64,000 nucleotides of DNA. It comes from Theristus sp. LFF4_11. Lineage: Eukaryota > Nematoda > Chromadorea > Monhysterida > Xyalidae. Shown here one piece after another: positions 12,701 to 25,300 of the stretch. Within the stretch, counting starts at the first letter, position 1. Each line of letters starts with the position of its first letter. The position numbers were made by a program, and so were the translations under genes. The DNA lies in NCBI GenBank assembly GCA_030248135.1, contig JASANC010001223.1:47232-111231 (forward strand), written 5' to 3'. The notes beneath the pieces are model-generated. The model had not been told where the DNA came from. It ran no database searches and saw nothing but the letters and a program-made list of their open reading frames with translations.

Positions 12701-15700
12701 CGTTAAAATTACTCGGTGGCATCGCACAAAAAGTCAAGTCATCACAAACAACAACAAGTCGAAAAGCCAGACAAATTTATTCGGGTTGGGTGGGCGGCTA
12801 TTTGCAAGCAGACATCTATTTTTTATTACCCCAATACACCGTCTGTTATCAACCAGATTTATGGTAGTTGTAAAAAAACTACCGTCTACCAGCAGCCAAG
12901 CGGGCGGGATCAGTCATAATAATTCCGAGAAAATACCACATTCCCCGACCAGTCATACTCAAAACCATAATTTTTCGTTGTTTTTCCGCTTCGAACGTAA
13001 AAACGAACCACTGAAATATGTCAAAAATGTGCAAACAGCTGGTCCCCACTCCCCGCCCTACAATTCCACTGCCCCCAAGTAATGCGCGGGGCTATTGGTG
13101 AGCGTAAAAAAGGTGTTCGCGTGATAGGCAGCAAGTTTGATCTTTTTTAACTTCAGAAAGACAATAATTCAGTGGCGTTCACTGTCGCCAGACACTGGTA
13201 ACGGCCGGGGACGTTTTGAGCGGCTGACAGCTGAGGAACTCGAAAAAGTGTAAAAAATCTCGTGGAAATGAGAGGAAACGGTGTCATTTGCATAAGGAAG
13301 CTTAGTTTGAAACTGCGTATGTTTCACACAAGACTTTCGGCTGATGAATGTATCCACCAGTCAAGTGACCCACAGCTGTTCACCAGTGTCATTGCAGCAA
13401 AGCCGGGGCAAAAAGTGGAGTGTAACGTTTTCGGCTGGGTCGTAAATCTGTTCAGGGATTTGTGATATGTTCAGGTCACAAGTGATGGAACAACCACAGC
13501 CGAAACGTCCTGATTGGCAAAGACGTCAGCGCGAAGCTTCGATTTCTATAATTCATTGACAAAATTCTTACATTGTCCCTAAACCATTTCATTTCGGTCA
13601 GACTTCACCGCTCCGCAATTCATGTCCCCCGGGTGGGTAATACGATAACAGCACGGCGGCATTTACAATGACGTTGTATTTATTTGCACAACTGTGCGCA
13701 GGTGTATATTGCCAGTTCGGTTGCAGAACAATACTAGAGAATCGTCGTTAAACAAAAACAGCAGCATCCCCACTCCACAGACGCCCCACCAACCAGCAAC
13801 CGCTCGTTCACAGGCGCACACCAACAACCTGTAGCTAGGCAGGTCTGTTTGGTTGTTAACAACATGACCTGATCACACCAATGTTGAGCTTCCCGCAAAG
13901 TTGGATTGTCTCGAATATATAGTGCGCCACTGTTAGATTAGTTAGAGCTTGAAATGCGTTCCCTAGTAACCGAAGCGAGATAACTTAACGCGCCATGTGT
14001 GTGTGTGCCAGGCTCAACTGCCACTTTTTCATTTTGTTGGCTTCACAGACAACACTTGTTGTGTGATCGTGTTTGCAAAAAAAAACAGACGCTTTGAACA
14101 AACACCATGCCACAATAACGCAGTGGCGAACAGTTTCCCAATGTTTTCTTCGTTTGTTTTTGAATAACCAACGCGCCAAACGTAAACAACCTCAGACACA
14201 CGCAACAATATACAAAAAAACACGGTGGACAAACAGAAGTGACGCAGACAGAAAAACAACAACAAAAACTTGAAACTGGAAAAAACCAGAAATGGACAGC
14301 GACAAACTTGATGACGGCCGGTGTTCTCCCGGAAGCGCCGATGGTCTGTGTGCGCCCGGGTCGCACGGCCATGAACACTTTGGCGAGCATGATCTGTTTC
14401 GGTTGGCTGCAACACAAAAACAACAACAACGATAATTGCACTTGCACATGGTCACCAATGAGAGCAAAAACAACAGCAATACACCAGTTTCGGGAAAGCG
14501 CGATTAACTTTGCAGTGTTGGTGTATCTGTTCTGAAGCTTGTCCCACTCAATGCGCGCAACGATGAGAAAGCCGTTTCATGTTACAGGACGCGGGAATTG
14601 AAATTTTCAAGTGACCCGAGTTCCTAAGATTCGACTGTGTCACTTGGGCCAACTGTCAATTCCCGCAATCAAGTCCATCACTGATTTCCTTTCGGCGTTG
14701 GCAAACGCATGGAGTCGCAGAACCAAAAAAGACAATAGTGTCCAATCAGCAGGCCAAGCTGGTTGGGGCTTCACCAAGCAGTAAGTGCTCAATTCAAACT
14801 CAACTTCTTGGAACACAATCTTCAAAAACCCCATCAAATCGTGCGTCAACAATCGAATCTGTTGCACCCGAACGCACCTGAACTCGTGCATTTTCAACGT
14901 CTCTCCCTTGTAGCGCATCGGCTCAGCGCCAAAGATCATCTCCACCAGTCGTTCGACGTCGTCGCGCGCTTTGTGGAACTGAAACACAAATGTAACACTA
15001 AATGTTTGCAACTGCTAACAAAATTACCGAAATTCTGTTTTGTTTCACCGTTTCTGAAGTTGATGAAGCACCTTTTTTGTTTCATGGCACTTTTGACGCC
15101 ACACATTGCAAGCACGTGATTTTTGGTTCTTTCAAAAAACATGTCATGCACGTTTGAGCAACAAACACACAAACCATAAATCACGGCCAGGCCCCGGTTG
15201 CACCCATCAGCAATCATATCAGACAGACAATTTTTATACAAACAACAACTCAACTCATGTCAATCATTAATTATTGTGCACGTACACCGTTTTTACATGC
15301 GGCGTGAAAAATTATTTTGAACGAAATACAGTGTACATATGTATACGTGATTTTTGCAAAATTTTGGTTTGATTGGTGTGGCGAACTGGCACGCGTTGTT
15401 ACTTTTCTCAGTTGTTGGGAATGTTGCAAAAAGTTTCGCATTACCAGGTCAGTAAAAGTATAACGCCCATTGCCAACACCCAAAGAAACAAAACTGCAAA
15501 CACGATTTTGCTGCAAAAACATTGGGTTTCGAAAAGCGGTACTTGAAATCAATCAATTGTACGCTGCGTTTTTTTCGGTCGAGCAATACTGTTTGTTGAT
15601 TACTCGCGTTGATATTCAACAAACTGCTTGAAAGTTGTGAAATGAAAAAGAAGATTGTCTTGTCGTCAAAGTTTGTTGAAAATAAAACACTCTGTTGCTT

Positions 15701-18700
15701 TACATTCCATGAATGATTGTTGTTGTAGTCAAACACACTTTCGCACAACCATTACTACACATACCAAGAAATGACAAATTTTGATTCAATGTGACAAGGT
15801 AACACGATGGGGTTTTTCATTCAAAGAGACTACTTCGCGCACCGATTTTGCAAGAATCGTCATTCAATGTTTGAAAATTCTGGAAGAATTTTTGGCCAGC
15901 CCCCAACTTTACATCTGAATGGACAGTTTCAAGTTTCAACAAAGTCTCCTTTCAACAGAGGTGGTGATTTTATTGTGTAACTGCGAAATTCCTGTTGTCA
16001 GTCAGTCACTTTGCGTGACGTGTCCGCTGAGCCGCTCTTCACATTCATTTGTCATAAGTCCATCAGATATCAAGTGTAGTACCACCACGGCACCACGCAA
16101 CAATCGTTTTGAAAACACCACACATTTATTCTCATTCTCCCCTCAAAAACTGCACAGCATTTTGAGAAACACAATGAGGTACTTCTGAAAACTGCAATCT
16201 CACAGCAGCTTGTATGACTCAAAATGAGAGGAATGTCGAAAAAAATTACTGAAATGAAACGCATTTCAAATTTAACTTCAACGAAAACTGAAATATCAGA
16301 CAACACTTTCGATTTTTGGTTCCATTCCACTGTGCCACATGATTTTCAAACTGAATTGCCATTGCTTTGCCACTTGTCTCGTTGAGATTGTTTTCGATTG
16401 CAGCAGCGATAATAATAAAACCAGACAGAACCGAGACCACCATTATTGTCAACTTGTCCACACTCCACACCAAAACCAGCATGCCACACACGGCTGGTTG
16501 TTTTGCGAACCGGGTGGTTTCAAAGCAAATGAATGTCGCAGCTTTGCTTGTGCTGCACCTGGAGACCAAAAAAAGAAAAAAGGGTTCAACTATTTACTTC
16601 AAATTTCACCCAAAATGCTTCGGTTTTGAACAATCGCAGTTTTTGGCGAGTTTGATAATTTATGACCGTACAGCACAGACAGACAGGTCAACAACTTTTT
16701 CTCAGTCATTGTTCACAATTTATTCCCACGCATAATTTGGGGCAAAACGAAATCATATGACATCAGCAGGCTTGGTTCCGGAAAGCGAGTCCCACTTTGT
16801 TTCAGACAAATGGTCACACAATTCGCCAAACTGCTCTGTCTCGAGCTCTTATAAAATGTTTTTGTGTCCCACATTCCAAAAAAATCGACAGACTTTTTGC
16901 ACAGTTGAGAGAGACAGACAAACCAAGTATGAAGTCAGTTGGCAGCAACAGCGATTACTGGAGAATGTACATTTTCCCCATTCCCATTGCAATATTTCCA
17001 TCTCCGCACCCACCCGAGCACATGCACATGCGCAGAAATTGTCTGGAGCAAAAAAAAACCACCCAGACAGAGACGATCGTTCATGAAATTGAGCCTGTCG
17101 AAAAAAAGTGCACACATATTCATGCAAACAACGTTTTTTTCTCTTCGCTTGCTGCCAGACGAAAACAGCATGATCATGATCCAGAAAAACCCGCCTGTGC
17201 CAAGTCTGCATATGGCAGTTTTTTCAGTTCTCAGACATTTTTTGGTGCTCAATTTTATTGCACCTAAAAAATGATAACAACTTCCCTCAGCCGGGAAAAA
17301 GAAAAATGAGAAACGGCGACAGGACACCGTTGCGTGTGAGATGAGAACACGAGAAGACGAACACCGAACGCACGGCAACGCTGATCTCTCTGACTGCTGG
17401 CACGTTTCCAAAGCGAGCTTCGTGCCCCTTCGCAACTCCCACACAGTTTTTCCAGCACACACAGTCTCATATTTGTGTTGCGTGTTCGTGTTCTTGAGTG
17501 GCCTCTGCTCAGCTGGCGTCAACGCCAAACGCTGTGACAGCCGAACTCTTTGACTCACTCAATATGCTCCTTTCCATCACACCCATCCCCCATGTTTCCG
17601 GATGCAGCTCAACAGACTGAACAAGACAAAACGCAAACAAACTCACCACACACAGCACACACACGCACACTCATTCGCTCGTTCGGCTTGCTTGCTTTTT
17701 CAGTTTGTTCACGAACGGAACAGCTTCGACAGCGAAACGCGCACGTGGCAGGTGCCACATATTATCAGTTAACGGCCTTTGAGTGTTGCAGTGTGATCAA
17801 AAAATTGACCGTTTCACACCTTCAAGTCAATGTTCATTGATTTCAGCGTTCAAAACTTTCCTAATTTTCTGCACTATTACTTGAAACTACAAAAGCACAC
17901 ACAAAAACGATTCGTGTTTCCGCGCTAAAATGCAGTTAGCCGCATTTCACAGTCAAGCAAGAGTGATGCTGGATGCTGCACTGCAGACGTGTGTGTGTCT
18001 GTGCGTGCTGCAAATGTTAACGCACTCACTACTCTCAGTTTGAACGAGTGCCAATGCGACAGTGCCAAGAAGCGCAAGCGTACGCAGCCTCGTGCCAGCC
18101 GCATACGCACAGTTCAACAACAACCGATGAAAAGATGTTGTCGGTGTGGTGGTGTTGGATGGAAAGTGGACGCGAGAAACAGCACACTGATATGTATGTA
18201 CAAGAGAGTGCAAGTACAAGCAGCACTTACATGTACACACTTGATGTACACGACAGTGTTTTGTTGCGCATCCTCGAAACGGCCGCTGCATGAAATGAGT
18301 CTCAAGTCCCGACCAGAGCAGAGTGCAACGTTTGCCTCAGTCATTTTTCAGTTGGCATCTTTGAACAACAACAACAACAACATCACTTGAAACCATTTCA
18401 CCGGAGCGTGCGGAGTGCGTCATGTGTGTGTAAGTGTCGTTTCTTGTCTGTCTATGCGATCAGACACACACACAGTCCAGCACGACTGTTGTGCGCATGC
18501 CGTGTCGAAGATACAACCGACCGAATGTTGTTGTTGCGTGTGTCGAAAAGTTTGCAAGGGAACACAGAGAACAGTAGCGGACTGCTGCTGCTGCTGTGTG
18601 TCTGCAACACGTGCGTGCGCGCTCTTCTGCTACTGCTAGCGCATGTTGGAACTTGGACGCGAGACGACGTTTTGCAAGCGATTACACACACACATAAGCG

Positions 18701-21700
18701 ACAACGGGCACGTGCAGAATGTGTGCGCGACGGTCTTTTGAAATAATTCAGCACGGGCACTTTTCGTCAAATTGGTCATGTCAAAAAAATGGGCGCACGG
18801 ATCGCGACAACCAACAAGCAACAACAAGTTGATGCATTGATGTACGCGAGTTTAGGGGCATTCATAAGCAGAATTTGATGACGCATAGCTATGCACTAAA
18901 TACTGCTTCATGAATGCCCGATTTGTGTTTATTGCGTGTGTCGTCACAGGCAAAGTCCACATGTCGGTCAATTTTTCAAAATGTCTATTTCCACTCATAA
19001 AACACTCCAGAGTCCAGACATAAGCATTACACGCGTCTGATAAAACAGTGCGTGGTGGGGTGGCTCGTCAGAAAGAATTATGATTCTGACACTGACACTG
19101 ATGTGCATGCAATAATAACAACAGAAATTCTGCCGAATTTTATGCGCAGGCCCACAAAATGAGCAGAAATAAAAATAAAATACAGAAACTGCAGCGGCAC
19201 ACACGGACCACACACGGTCAACTGTCGAACTGGGCAAACGCCACAGCGCCAGTCGGCGAAAAATTGAAAACGTCCATTCCGAAATTTTGTTGTCTCGTTG
19301 TCTGTGTTTTTGTTGGCTGCATTTGAGTTTTGTTTTCGAAAAAAAATATAAAAGCCTTTGGGCAAAAAAGCCTGACAGATGCCGTTGTAAACAACCACAT
19401 GCATTTGCCTACATTTCATCCACACGACACCACACAGTCTGGTGAAATTCCGTTTTGGATTTAAAGGATTGAATTTCGTTTGTACATTTTCGAAAAAGCC
19501 ACAATTACGCAACAGTCTGTTATCGTGTGGGTGGGTGTCAGCTTCGACCAACAAGCGTAACATTTGGACATCTGTTGCGCATATCCATGGCAGGCCACAT
19601 ACGACAGACGTTTTTTGATATAAACAAAATGAATCAAACAAGTTTTGAACATTTGTTACACCATGGAAAGATTTGTCTGTGTCACGTCACGTCACCCACA
19701 ATTACCAGCATCGCCTCTCAAAAGTCCCGTTCTAGTTCACCAACACCGTTTTTTTCCTGCGTGCGTGCGTGTCTGTGTGTGTGTGTGTTCAGCTGAAATT
19801 GAAAGTTTCGCTCTGGTTTACGCCAGTCACATAACGGTTAGACAAAAAAAAAACAACACAGGCAGCGACAGACTAGACATAAACAATTGCGCTTTCCACA
19901 CGTATGCTAAGCCCGTCGTACACAAAAGTTTTCTCCCCAAACTGGTTTCGACCAGTTTTCGACCTGTTGCAGACGGAGTTTTCTTTCGTGAAATACGACA
20001 CTAAAAAACGCCTGCACGTTCGTATTTTTAAATGGAAGTTCTTCGATTTTTTTCAGATTTTCTTTTACAATCGCGCCGGTTTTTTCCCACGAAATAACAC
20101 CAGTTTCACGATAATGACTTCCATCCATTCACACGATTATCTGCGACGATTGAAAATGTTACAACCGATAAGATGCACAAATTCGCGGCGCAGAAAAAAC
20201 GAAAAATGTTCTTTAAACGTCATCACCAGACAAACTTCCTTTATTTTGTCACGTCTACATCGTCTCGTTCTTCTTATTCGCCGAATTTTGCATCCAATCA
20301 CGTGAACAATTGCCTTTTCCCATTCAAATTACATTGTTTGCACACAATTTCTCGACTTGGTTGTCAATCAAATTAACACAAGCGCAGCAGCAAACGTGCC
20401 CTGACTACACATCAGTCATTCGGACAAAAGTCTAACAAACACATAAAAAAAGCAATATTCTCACTGATTCGAGTCGAGAATTTGATGGCAAGCCAAAACT
20501 GCACAGCGCGTGCCAATTATTAATGTAATTGCTCTGGAATTTTCCATTATAATTATTACGGCCTGACATGCTAGCGCACGCAGACAACCAACCAAACGGT
20601 TTGGTCCAATTCCGCCGTCAAGTTTCCATGCAAAGTTTTCTTAATGTTCAGTCTCGTGAGTGCGCGTCTCATGATTCGTTTTTTTTGCTGATGTTAACGT
20701 TTTATGGACCTCCACGATACGGTTACGTAGCGCGCGGGCCAAATCAATCAGCAATAAATTACCATTTCAAAGTTACCGTTAAGATGGATTGCTGGGTTGC
20801 GGGCGTTCATATTGCGTGCGTTGTTAACGCATAAAAACTGGTTTTCGACTGCGTTTCATTTGTCGAATTATTTTTGCTGACAGACATCCAAAAAATTAAC
20901 CGCAATATTAGTTTCCCGAAAACAGCACACACACATTCCATCCCCGTAAACCCAAAAAAAACATCAAAACTGCTTATCAGAAGCAGCAGCAGCAAGTTTC
21001 AAGAGCAGCCGATGTCACGGCAAAAGTCACGAACAGTTTACTTAGCCATCACAGGTTTATCATCTTGATTCCGAAAAAAAACAGCAAAACGTACGTGAGA
21101 CCATTTTTCCAAACTGGTGTGTTTATCATCCCGCGTAAATTTTCGAAACGTAATATAACAACAACATCGTCTGTATTTTCGTCATGTGATAAGAGTGTGT
21201 GTTTACCATAACATTTTCTCGCGTACCACACAAAAACAAACAAAAACATTTAGACAGACGACGGAAGACAGACGATTACACCAAATGAAACGCCAATAAA
21301 ACCCGTGCGTGATTACGTGGAAAATGATCTCTGTTGTAGTTTTTTGATTGATAAACTGCTTATTGAGCGATGGAGTGGGCTTAATAGAAACACAAGACGT
21401 AACGTGAACCAACCTCGAACTTGCCGTCCAGGCGACTGCCGACCGAGTTGTTTGGTATGGGAGCCTTGAAGAAAGAAAACAACGTTGAAACGCAATATGT
21501 CGTTCGAGTGTTATAAAAAGATTAAAAAAATCAACAATTAGCCAACTTCTGCCTGATCTGGAAAAAATACGACACGACACAAACACATACCAGCGGGTCC
21601 GCAGAGGATTTGCGTCGCACCGTACGGGAGTCGTACAGCAGCTTGCGGCCCGTCTTGCCGTCCGACTCACGGAAGATCACCAATCGCAATTGTTCCTTCG

Positions 21701-22306
21701 CGATTGGATGCGGAGTGACACTGGAATTTTTTTTTCAATTTCTGGTCAACGCAAAAATTGTGCATCAGAATACGTAGAACGCGTTAGACTCGTCGTCTGT
21801 GCGTTCGGGGAATCGAGTCCCGCCGAGGGGGGTGCAGAGGGGCACTTAATGACAGACGAAACTCGATGGGCGCCCTACTCAATGGTGTTCTGTACGCTTC
21901 TCAGGGTTAGCCCTGGGTAAAAACATCTCTCATGAATCAACAGTCAAAGTGTTCAACAAAAAACGCTCAGTTTCAAATGATCTTAGTATGCCGTTTGGGC
22001 AGGTGGACCAGGTGCCCCGCAATTCGATCAGTTGAGTCGTGTAAAAAATGAGGAGAATGAAAGGAAAATGAATGAATCAATGCAAGCAGACTAAAAAACA
22101 ACACAAGCAAAACACAATGCCTACCAAACGTGCTGCTGCTCGTGCGCTGCGACCGATGCAAGCGAGCTTTTCCGCGAGTCTTTCGGCGAGCTCGCGGCCC
22201 AGAACCAGTCAGCACCGATGAGTTCCGTTGGTTCCGACGTAGCGCTGGAGCGCCGACTGCCGCTGGTCGCACGCCGGTTCGTGACCAGCTGTCGAAACAG
22301 GGCCAT
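3718..22306 (-). CDS. FNIP: Folliculin-interacting protein (FNIP), 18 exons
   Basis: Exons 5' to 3': 22306-22125, 21720-21591, 21464-21414, 14978-14878, 14406-14308, 11796-11374, 10958-10766, 9925-9795, 9700-9580, 9361-9099, 8762-8570, 8251-8178, 7976-7137, 6861-6362, 6009-5484, 5167-4657, 4366-4217, 4041-3718; about 1,603 residues. FNIP proteins bind folliculin and act in AMPK/mTORC1 nutrient signalling as a longin-DENN scaffold. Landmarks matching vertebrate FNIP in order: EQLRLVIFRESDGKTGRKLL in exon 2; VEMIFGAEPMRYKGETLKMH in exon 4; IQLGIGVLLSLNDD in exon 8; LTYHLSWVSSV in exon 11; GYPVRQARTVLIGER and LSYWIRCSDLQ in exon 13; SLGRSMLAGVCDRF and VCILADTNTW in exon 16; MEDCLADLYARSCSLAEF and SDVPLLLAVAGVHSP in exon 18. 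It is longer than human FNIP1 (about 1,166) because exons 6 and 13-16 carry disordered Ser/Thr/Gln-rich inserts. The 3' boundary of exon 13 (weak donor near 7137) is the least sure. Intron 3 is 6.4 kb. Confidence 0.93.
4508..4612. mobile_element. Family E MITE, partial
   Basis: FNIP intron 16. GACTCGGATC and CAATTTTGAATTCCCGC inner arms with a right terminal GCACGCATTGAGACGCG; the left terminal arm is lost. Confidence 0.5.
8362..8530. mobile_element. Family C MITE copy
   Basis: FNIP intron between exons 11 and 12. Left end AGTATGTTTGTTTTTAAAC followed by CATGTCACC; right arm GCACTGTATTCCGCGAAACA pairs with the GCAGAACACAG word at left. Confidence 0.6.
8880..9018. mobile_element. Family A MITE copy
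   Basis: FNIP intron between exons 10 and 11. Ends CCAGTTCATACTGACG and, on the right, GTCAGTATGAACGGGCC (inverted). The interior has repeated GACGTGACG words and a CCATGGACG pair. Confidence 0.7.
10001..10165 (-). mobile_element. tRNA-derived SINE, copy 1
   Basis: On the minus strand: a tRNA-like head with A-box TGGCCTGGTGGTAGCGCG and B-box GGGGATCGAGCCCC, then a body containing GGCACTTAATGACAG, CTCGATGGGCGCCCTACTCA and AGCCCTGGCTAAAAACATC. It is not a working tRNA because no normal anticodon arm forms. In a FNIP intron. The body matches copy 2 nearly throughout. Confidence 0.8.
10350..10578. mobile_element. Family C MITE copy (best ends)
   Basis: FNIP intron between exons 7 and 8. Ends CAGTATGTTTGTTTAAGCCT and an inverted right end GGCAGGTTCAAACAAACATT; inner GCAGAGTACAGAGC pairs with GCTCTGTATATTCTGC. 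Confidence 0.7.
10590..10735. mobile_element. Family B MITE, degraded copy
   Basis: In the FNIP intron just downstream of exon 7. The right end is clear (ATCAGCTGATTG-like word before CCTATAATT); the left end is degraded to GGTTGGTGACCACG. Confidence 0.5.
11090..11262. mobile_element. Family B MITE copy
   Basis: In the FNIP intron between exons 6 and 7. Left end AGCTGATTGGTTGGTGATCA, right end the complement with CAACAAATCAGCTAGTTG. Confidence 0.65.
11940..12100 (+). repeat. Second tRNA-like repeat family, copy 1
   Basis: Contains GGGGCGCTCAGTGGTCTAGC then ACTATTGGACTGCTAA, an A-box-like head, preceded by AAACTGATTCATCAATGT. The same order is seen at 43830-43925. In a FNIP intron. Confidence 0.5.
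14545..14735. mobile_element. Family E MITE copy
   Basis: FNIP intron 4. GCGGGAATTGAAATTTTC and CAACTGTCAATTCCCGC pair around GACCCGAGTTCC; right end ATGGAGTCGCAGAACC. Confidence 0.65.
14979..21413. other. Large third intron of FNIP
   Basis: No further exon is needed: exon 3 ends and exon 4 starts in phase 0, and the joined protein reads through the conserved block. Many short open frames here are Cys/Phe- or His/Thr-rich translations of A/C-rich sequence and are not credible genes. It holds one palindromic family D element at 18855-18919. Length (6.4 kb) is far above the typical 0.1-0.5 kb introns in this window, so a regulatory element or an alternative first exon could hide here. Confidence 0.55.
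18855..18919. mobile_element. Family D palindromic mini-MITE
   Basis: A 65-bp near-perfect palindrome in FNIP intron 3, centred on GCATAGCTATGC, with ends GGGGCATTCATAAGCAG and CTGCTTCATGAATGCCC. There is almost no loop, so it is nearly all terminal inverted repeat. Confidence 0.75.
21772..21930 (+). mobile_element. tRNA-derived SINE, copy 2
   Basis: Same body as copy 1 (GGCACTTAATGACAG, CTCGATGGGCGCCCTACTCA, TAGCCCTGGGTAAAAACATC) with B-box GGGGAATCGAGTCCC. The A-box part is truncated at the left to GAACGCGTTAGACT. It lies in FNIP intron 1, about 50 bp from the exon 2 acceptor. Confidence 0.8.
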
Positions 22307-25300
22307 CGTTCTCGAGTGTGCGCGCTCTTCGGTGGAGTGTCACGGAGTTTGTGGTTGTTGCTGTATTGCTTGGTTGCAACGTCGCTGTTACGGATGCACC
22401 CGTTAAAACAATCGATCAATAAATCAGTCGAATCGAATTCAATCGAACCCAGGGCTGCCAAGCCAACACGCTCATTTGCCTGTCTGTCCGCCTCTACACG
22501 GGATTCCACACACACATAGACACACTCAACGGGTTTCTTCCAACAAGACAACGATGATTTTCAAATCGATCCCCGAGAGCGGGTCCGTCCGATCAATTGG
22601 TGTATTTTTATTGGATTTTTTTGTTCGAATCAGACTTGTTCAAGTGATCAACAACACTTGACATTTGCTCAGTTGCTTCAATAAGCCGAATATGATATCA
22701 ATCAGGCAAGTGCGATGAATTGAATCGAATAAAAATGCTCAATGTTACAAATATCACTGACTGGCAACGAATTGCCCCACCTTTTCGACTCACGAAGAGC
22801 CCCTCGAAACGCACTTAACTTGCACCTGGAAAAATGAACAACTAAAACACTGTAGAAAATTGTGGTGCAATTCAATTAAAAAACGCTGTCGTTTGCTATT
22901 GTTCAAGCCCGTCAGAAAATAGAGATCAGCACACTTGAATATCTCAACCAAACCGATTACAGAGAGAAAAAAACAGAAAAGAAACGAAAGAGCCTGAATA
23001 AAACATGACCCGACAAGGAAATTGGGTTTTATGTTCAGGAACCCCAAAAGCAACCAGCAAAACGATCAAAAGAGAAATGCACAGCAACGTACAGCTCGCG
23101 TGACCCGACCGTCCAAATCGCCCCCGTCATCGATATGATTCAATAAAAAAGGAGAAACACCATAAACAAGATTGTTCACGAATGATGTATGAAAAGGTAC
23201 ACGAATGATACAATGCACAGACTGATAACTTTTGGCTCTGTGTTGCTGCTGTAATCATTTGGTATATCGAAAAGAAAACTGCAGAAAGAAAAACTCATCG
23301 ATCTTGTCTGGCAAGCCATAATCGGTGCGTGTGGTGGCAGAATGGCAATATGACCTGATGAGCAGAAAAAACAGCAATCTTAGATGTTCACTTCAGATGA
23401 ATGTAATGTAATGTGCTGGCCTGAAATGACCTGGACTGAAATGGACAAAAGGGCTACTGGAGGTTAACTTATATGACTATGAGGGTGTATACGATTGAAA
23501 TATTGAAAACAGTTGGCAAGCAATAAAAAGAAGAACAAAAAAGCGACCCGCTCCGCTAGTGAATGAAACACCACACCGTGTAAATGACGAAGTTTCTTGT
23601 GAACGTGACAAACAGCAAACAGTTCTCATTCAAGGCCTACCCTGCCCCATTCCTGGCACATTTATGATCATAAAAAAGCAGCAAAGCCAGCCCCATATCA
23701 CCTTCGCCAGAACAGAGGTCGCATATCCCCGCCGCAGATCAGGCGAGATCTCCGAAAATCAGGGAGTCAATATCAGCATCAAAAGTGGCGTGTATCAAGT
23801 TGAAAAGAGGACAACTGCAAAATTCCGGATTTTTTTCTCGAATGTTGCTGACAAAACGAAGTCACTGAACGAACTGTGAAACGTTGCTGTGAAACAAATT
23901 TCCTTTCTTCACTGGAATTCAGTCGGGATTCTATTGAGAGAAAAATTGAAACTGATACCATTCTGAATCCACAAAAAAAAACTCCATCCAAATTACTTCC
24001 TTAATAAAAATACCGTTGGCGGTTTTTTCGCTAGATCTGACGAACAGGACCGGTGATACGGACAGGAGCACACAGACTGCGGTTGAGAGACACAAAAAAC
24101 GTGGACTATAGTGAGGACTTGTGACCCTGTCTGACTCACAGACATTCACTGCCAACGGTGTGGAGAGACACGACACAACACCACCACCACCGAACACATC
24201 ACGTTTTATGATAGATATACGTATTCAACGTGCTGCCACAATCACCACCACGTTGAATATACTGGTGAATTGGTGATTTGTGCGTGAACGAACATACCGC
24301 GAACGCATTATATGACAACAACAGCAACAGAAGAAAAAAAACTCAGTCGGTCACGCGCCGTGCGTTTTTTTTTCTCAGCTTTTTATTATTCCACGCAAAT
24401 GTTCCACTCTGGCATCGTTCCCAATTCTCATAAAAGGCAACAATGACAAAGCGAGAACAGTCAGAAAAAATCCGCAACAAACTTGAACAAGTGCCAATCA
24501 TTGGTCGACCGAGGTCACCGACGTTTTTTTTTCTGTCACTTGTGTCTGCTCTGCTCATTCCTCGGATGTTTGGTTACCGCTCCCCTGAATGGATAAGGTG
24601 AGAACAACAATGAACACACGCACGGGCGGTCTCCGTGTCTGGGATGGAACGCGTTTTCAGGTTTGTTTGTTTGCGATTCTTCCGGCTGAATTCTTCAAAA
24701 AATGGGCAATTATTGGGGTGATTTGCGATGATGCGAACGGCCAGAGTGAGAGGCCCCCTTGTTGATCGGTCACTTCAGGGCAAGAGGCACACAGGTGAAG
24801 CGACGACGAAATATGCAAATAAACAATGACGTCCATTTATTGTCGGAAGTCGAATCACAACGACAACAACCAATGCCGACCAATCAGGGAGTGGCGAAAA
24901 AAGGAATAATGCAGAAAAGAAGGTTGCGAAACAAACACGTTTCACAGACTTCACAGAGTTCAGACAGCACAGCACTCAAGTTTTCAGTTCGATTATTATG
25001 AAACCAGCAAGATCACCGCCGTCTAACGTACAGTCGCGACAATTCTTTATGATAAAAGATAAAAACTGACTGCAACGTTTTTGATGCAATATTCAATATG
25101 GTTGGCCTGGCCGTCTCTCTCGTCTGTCTCGTCTGTGGGTCGCAGACAAATGGCATCGACAAAACCTTCGACAACTAAAAACGCGACACAAAAATGGAAC
25201 AACTAGAAACATGGAAAAGCAAGAAACTAATCACAAGAAACTAGAAAAACTAATCACACACGTGTAATTTTTTCGGACACATAAAATTGAAGAAAAAATA

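Noticed and set aside
17264..18827. Cluster of Cys/Thr/His-rich open frames in FNIP intron 3
   Set aside because: Overlapping in up to five frames over CA/TG microsatellite-like DNA; no conserved pattern.
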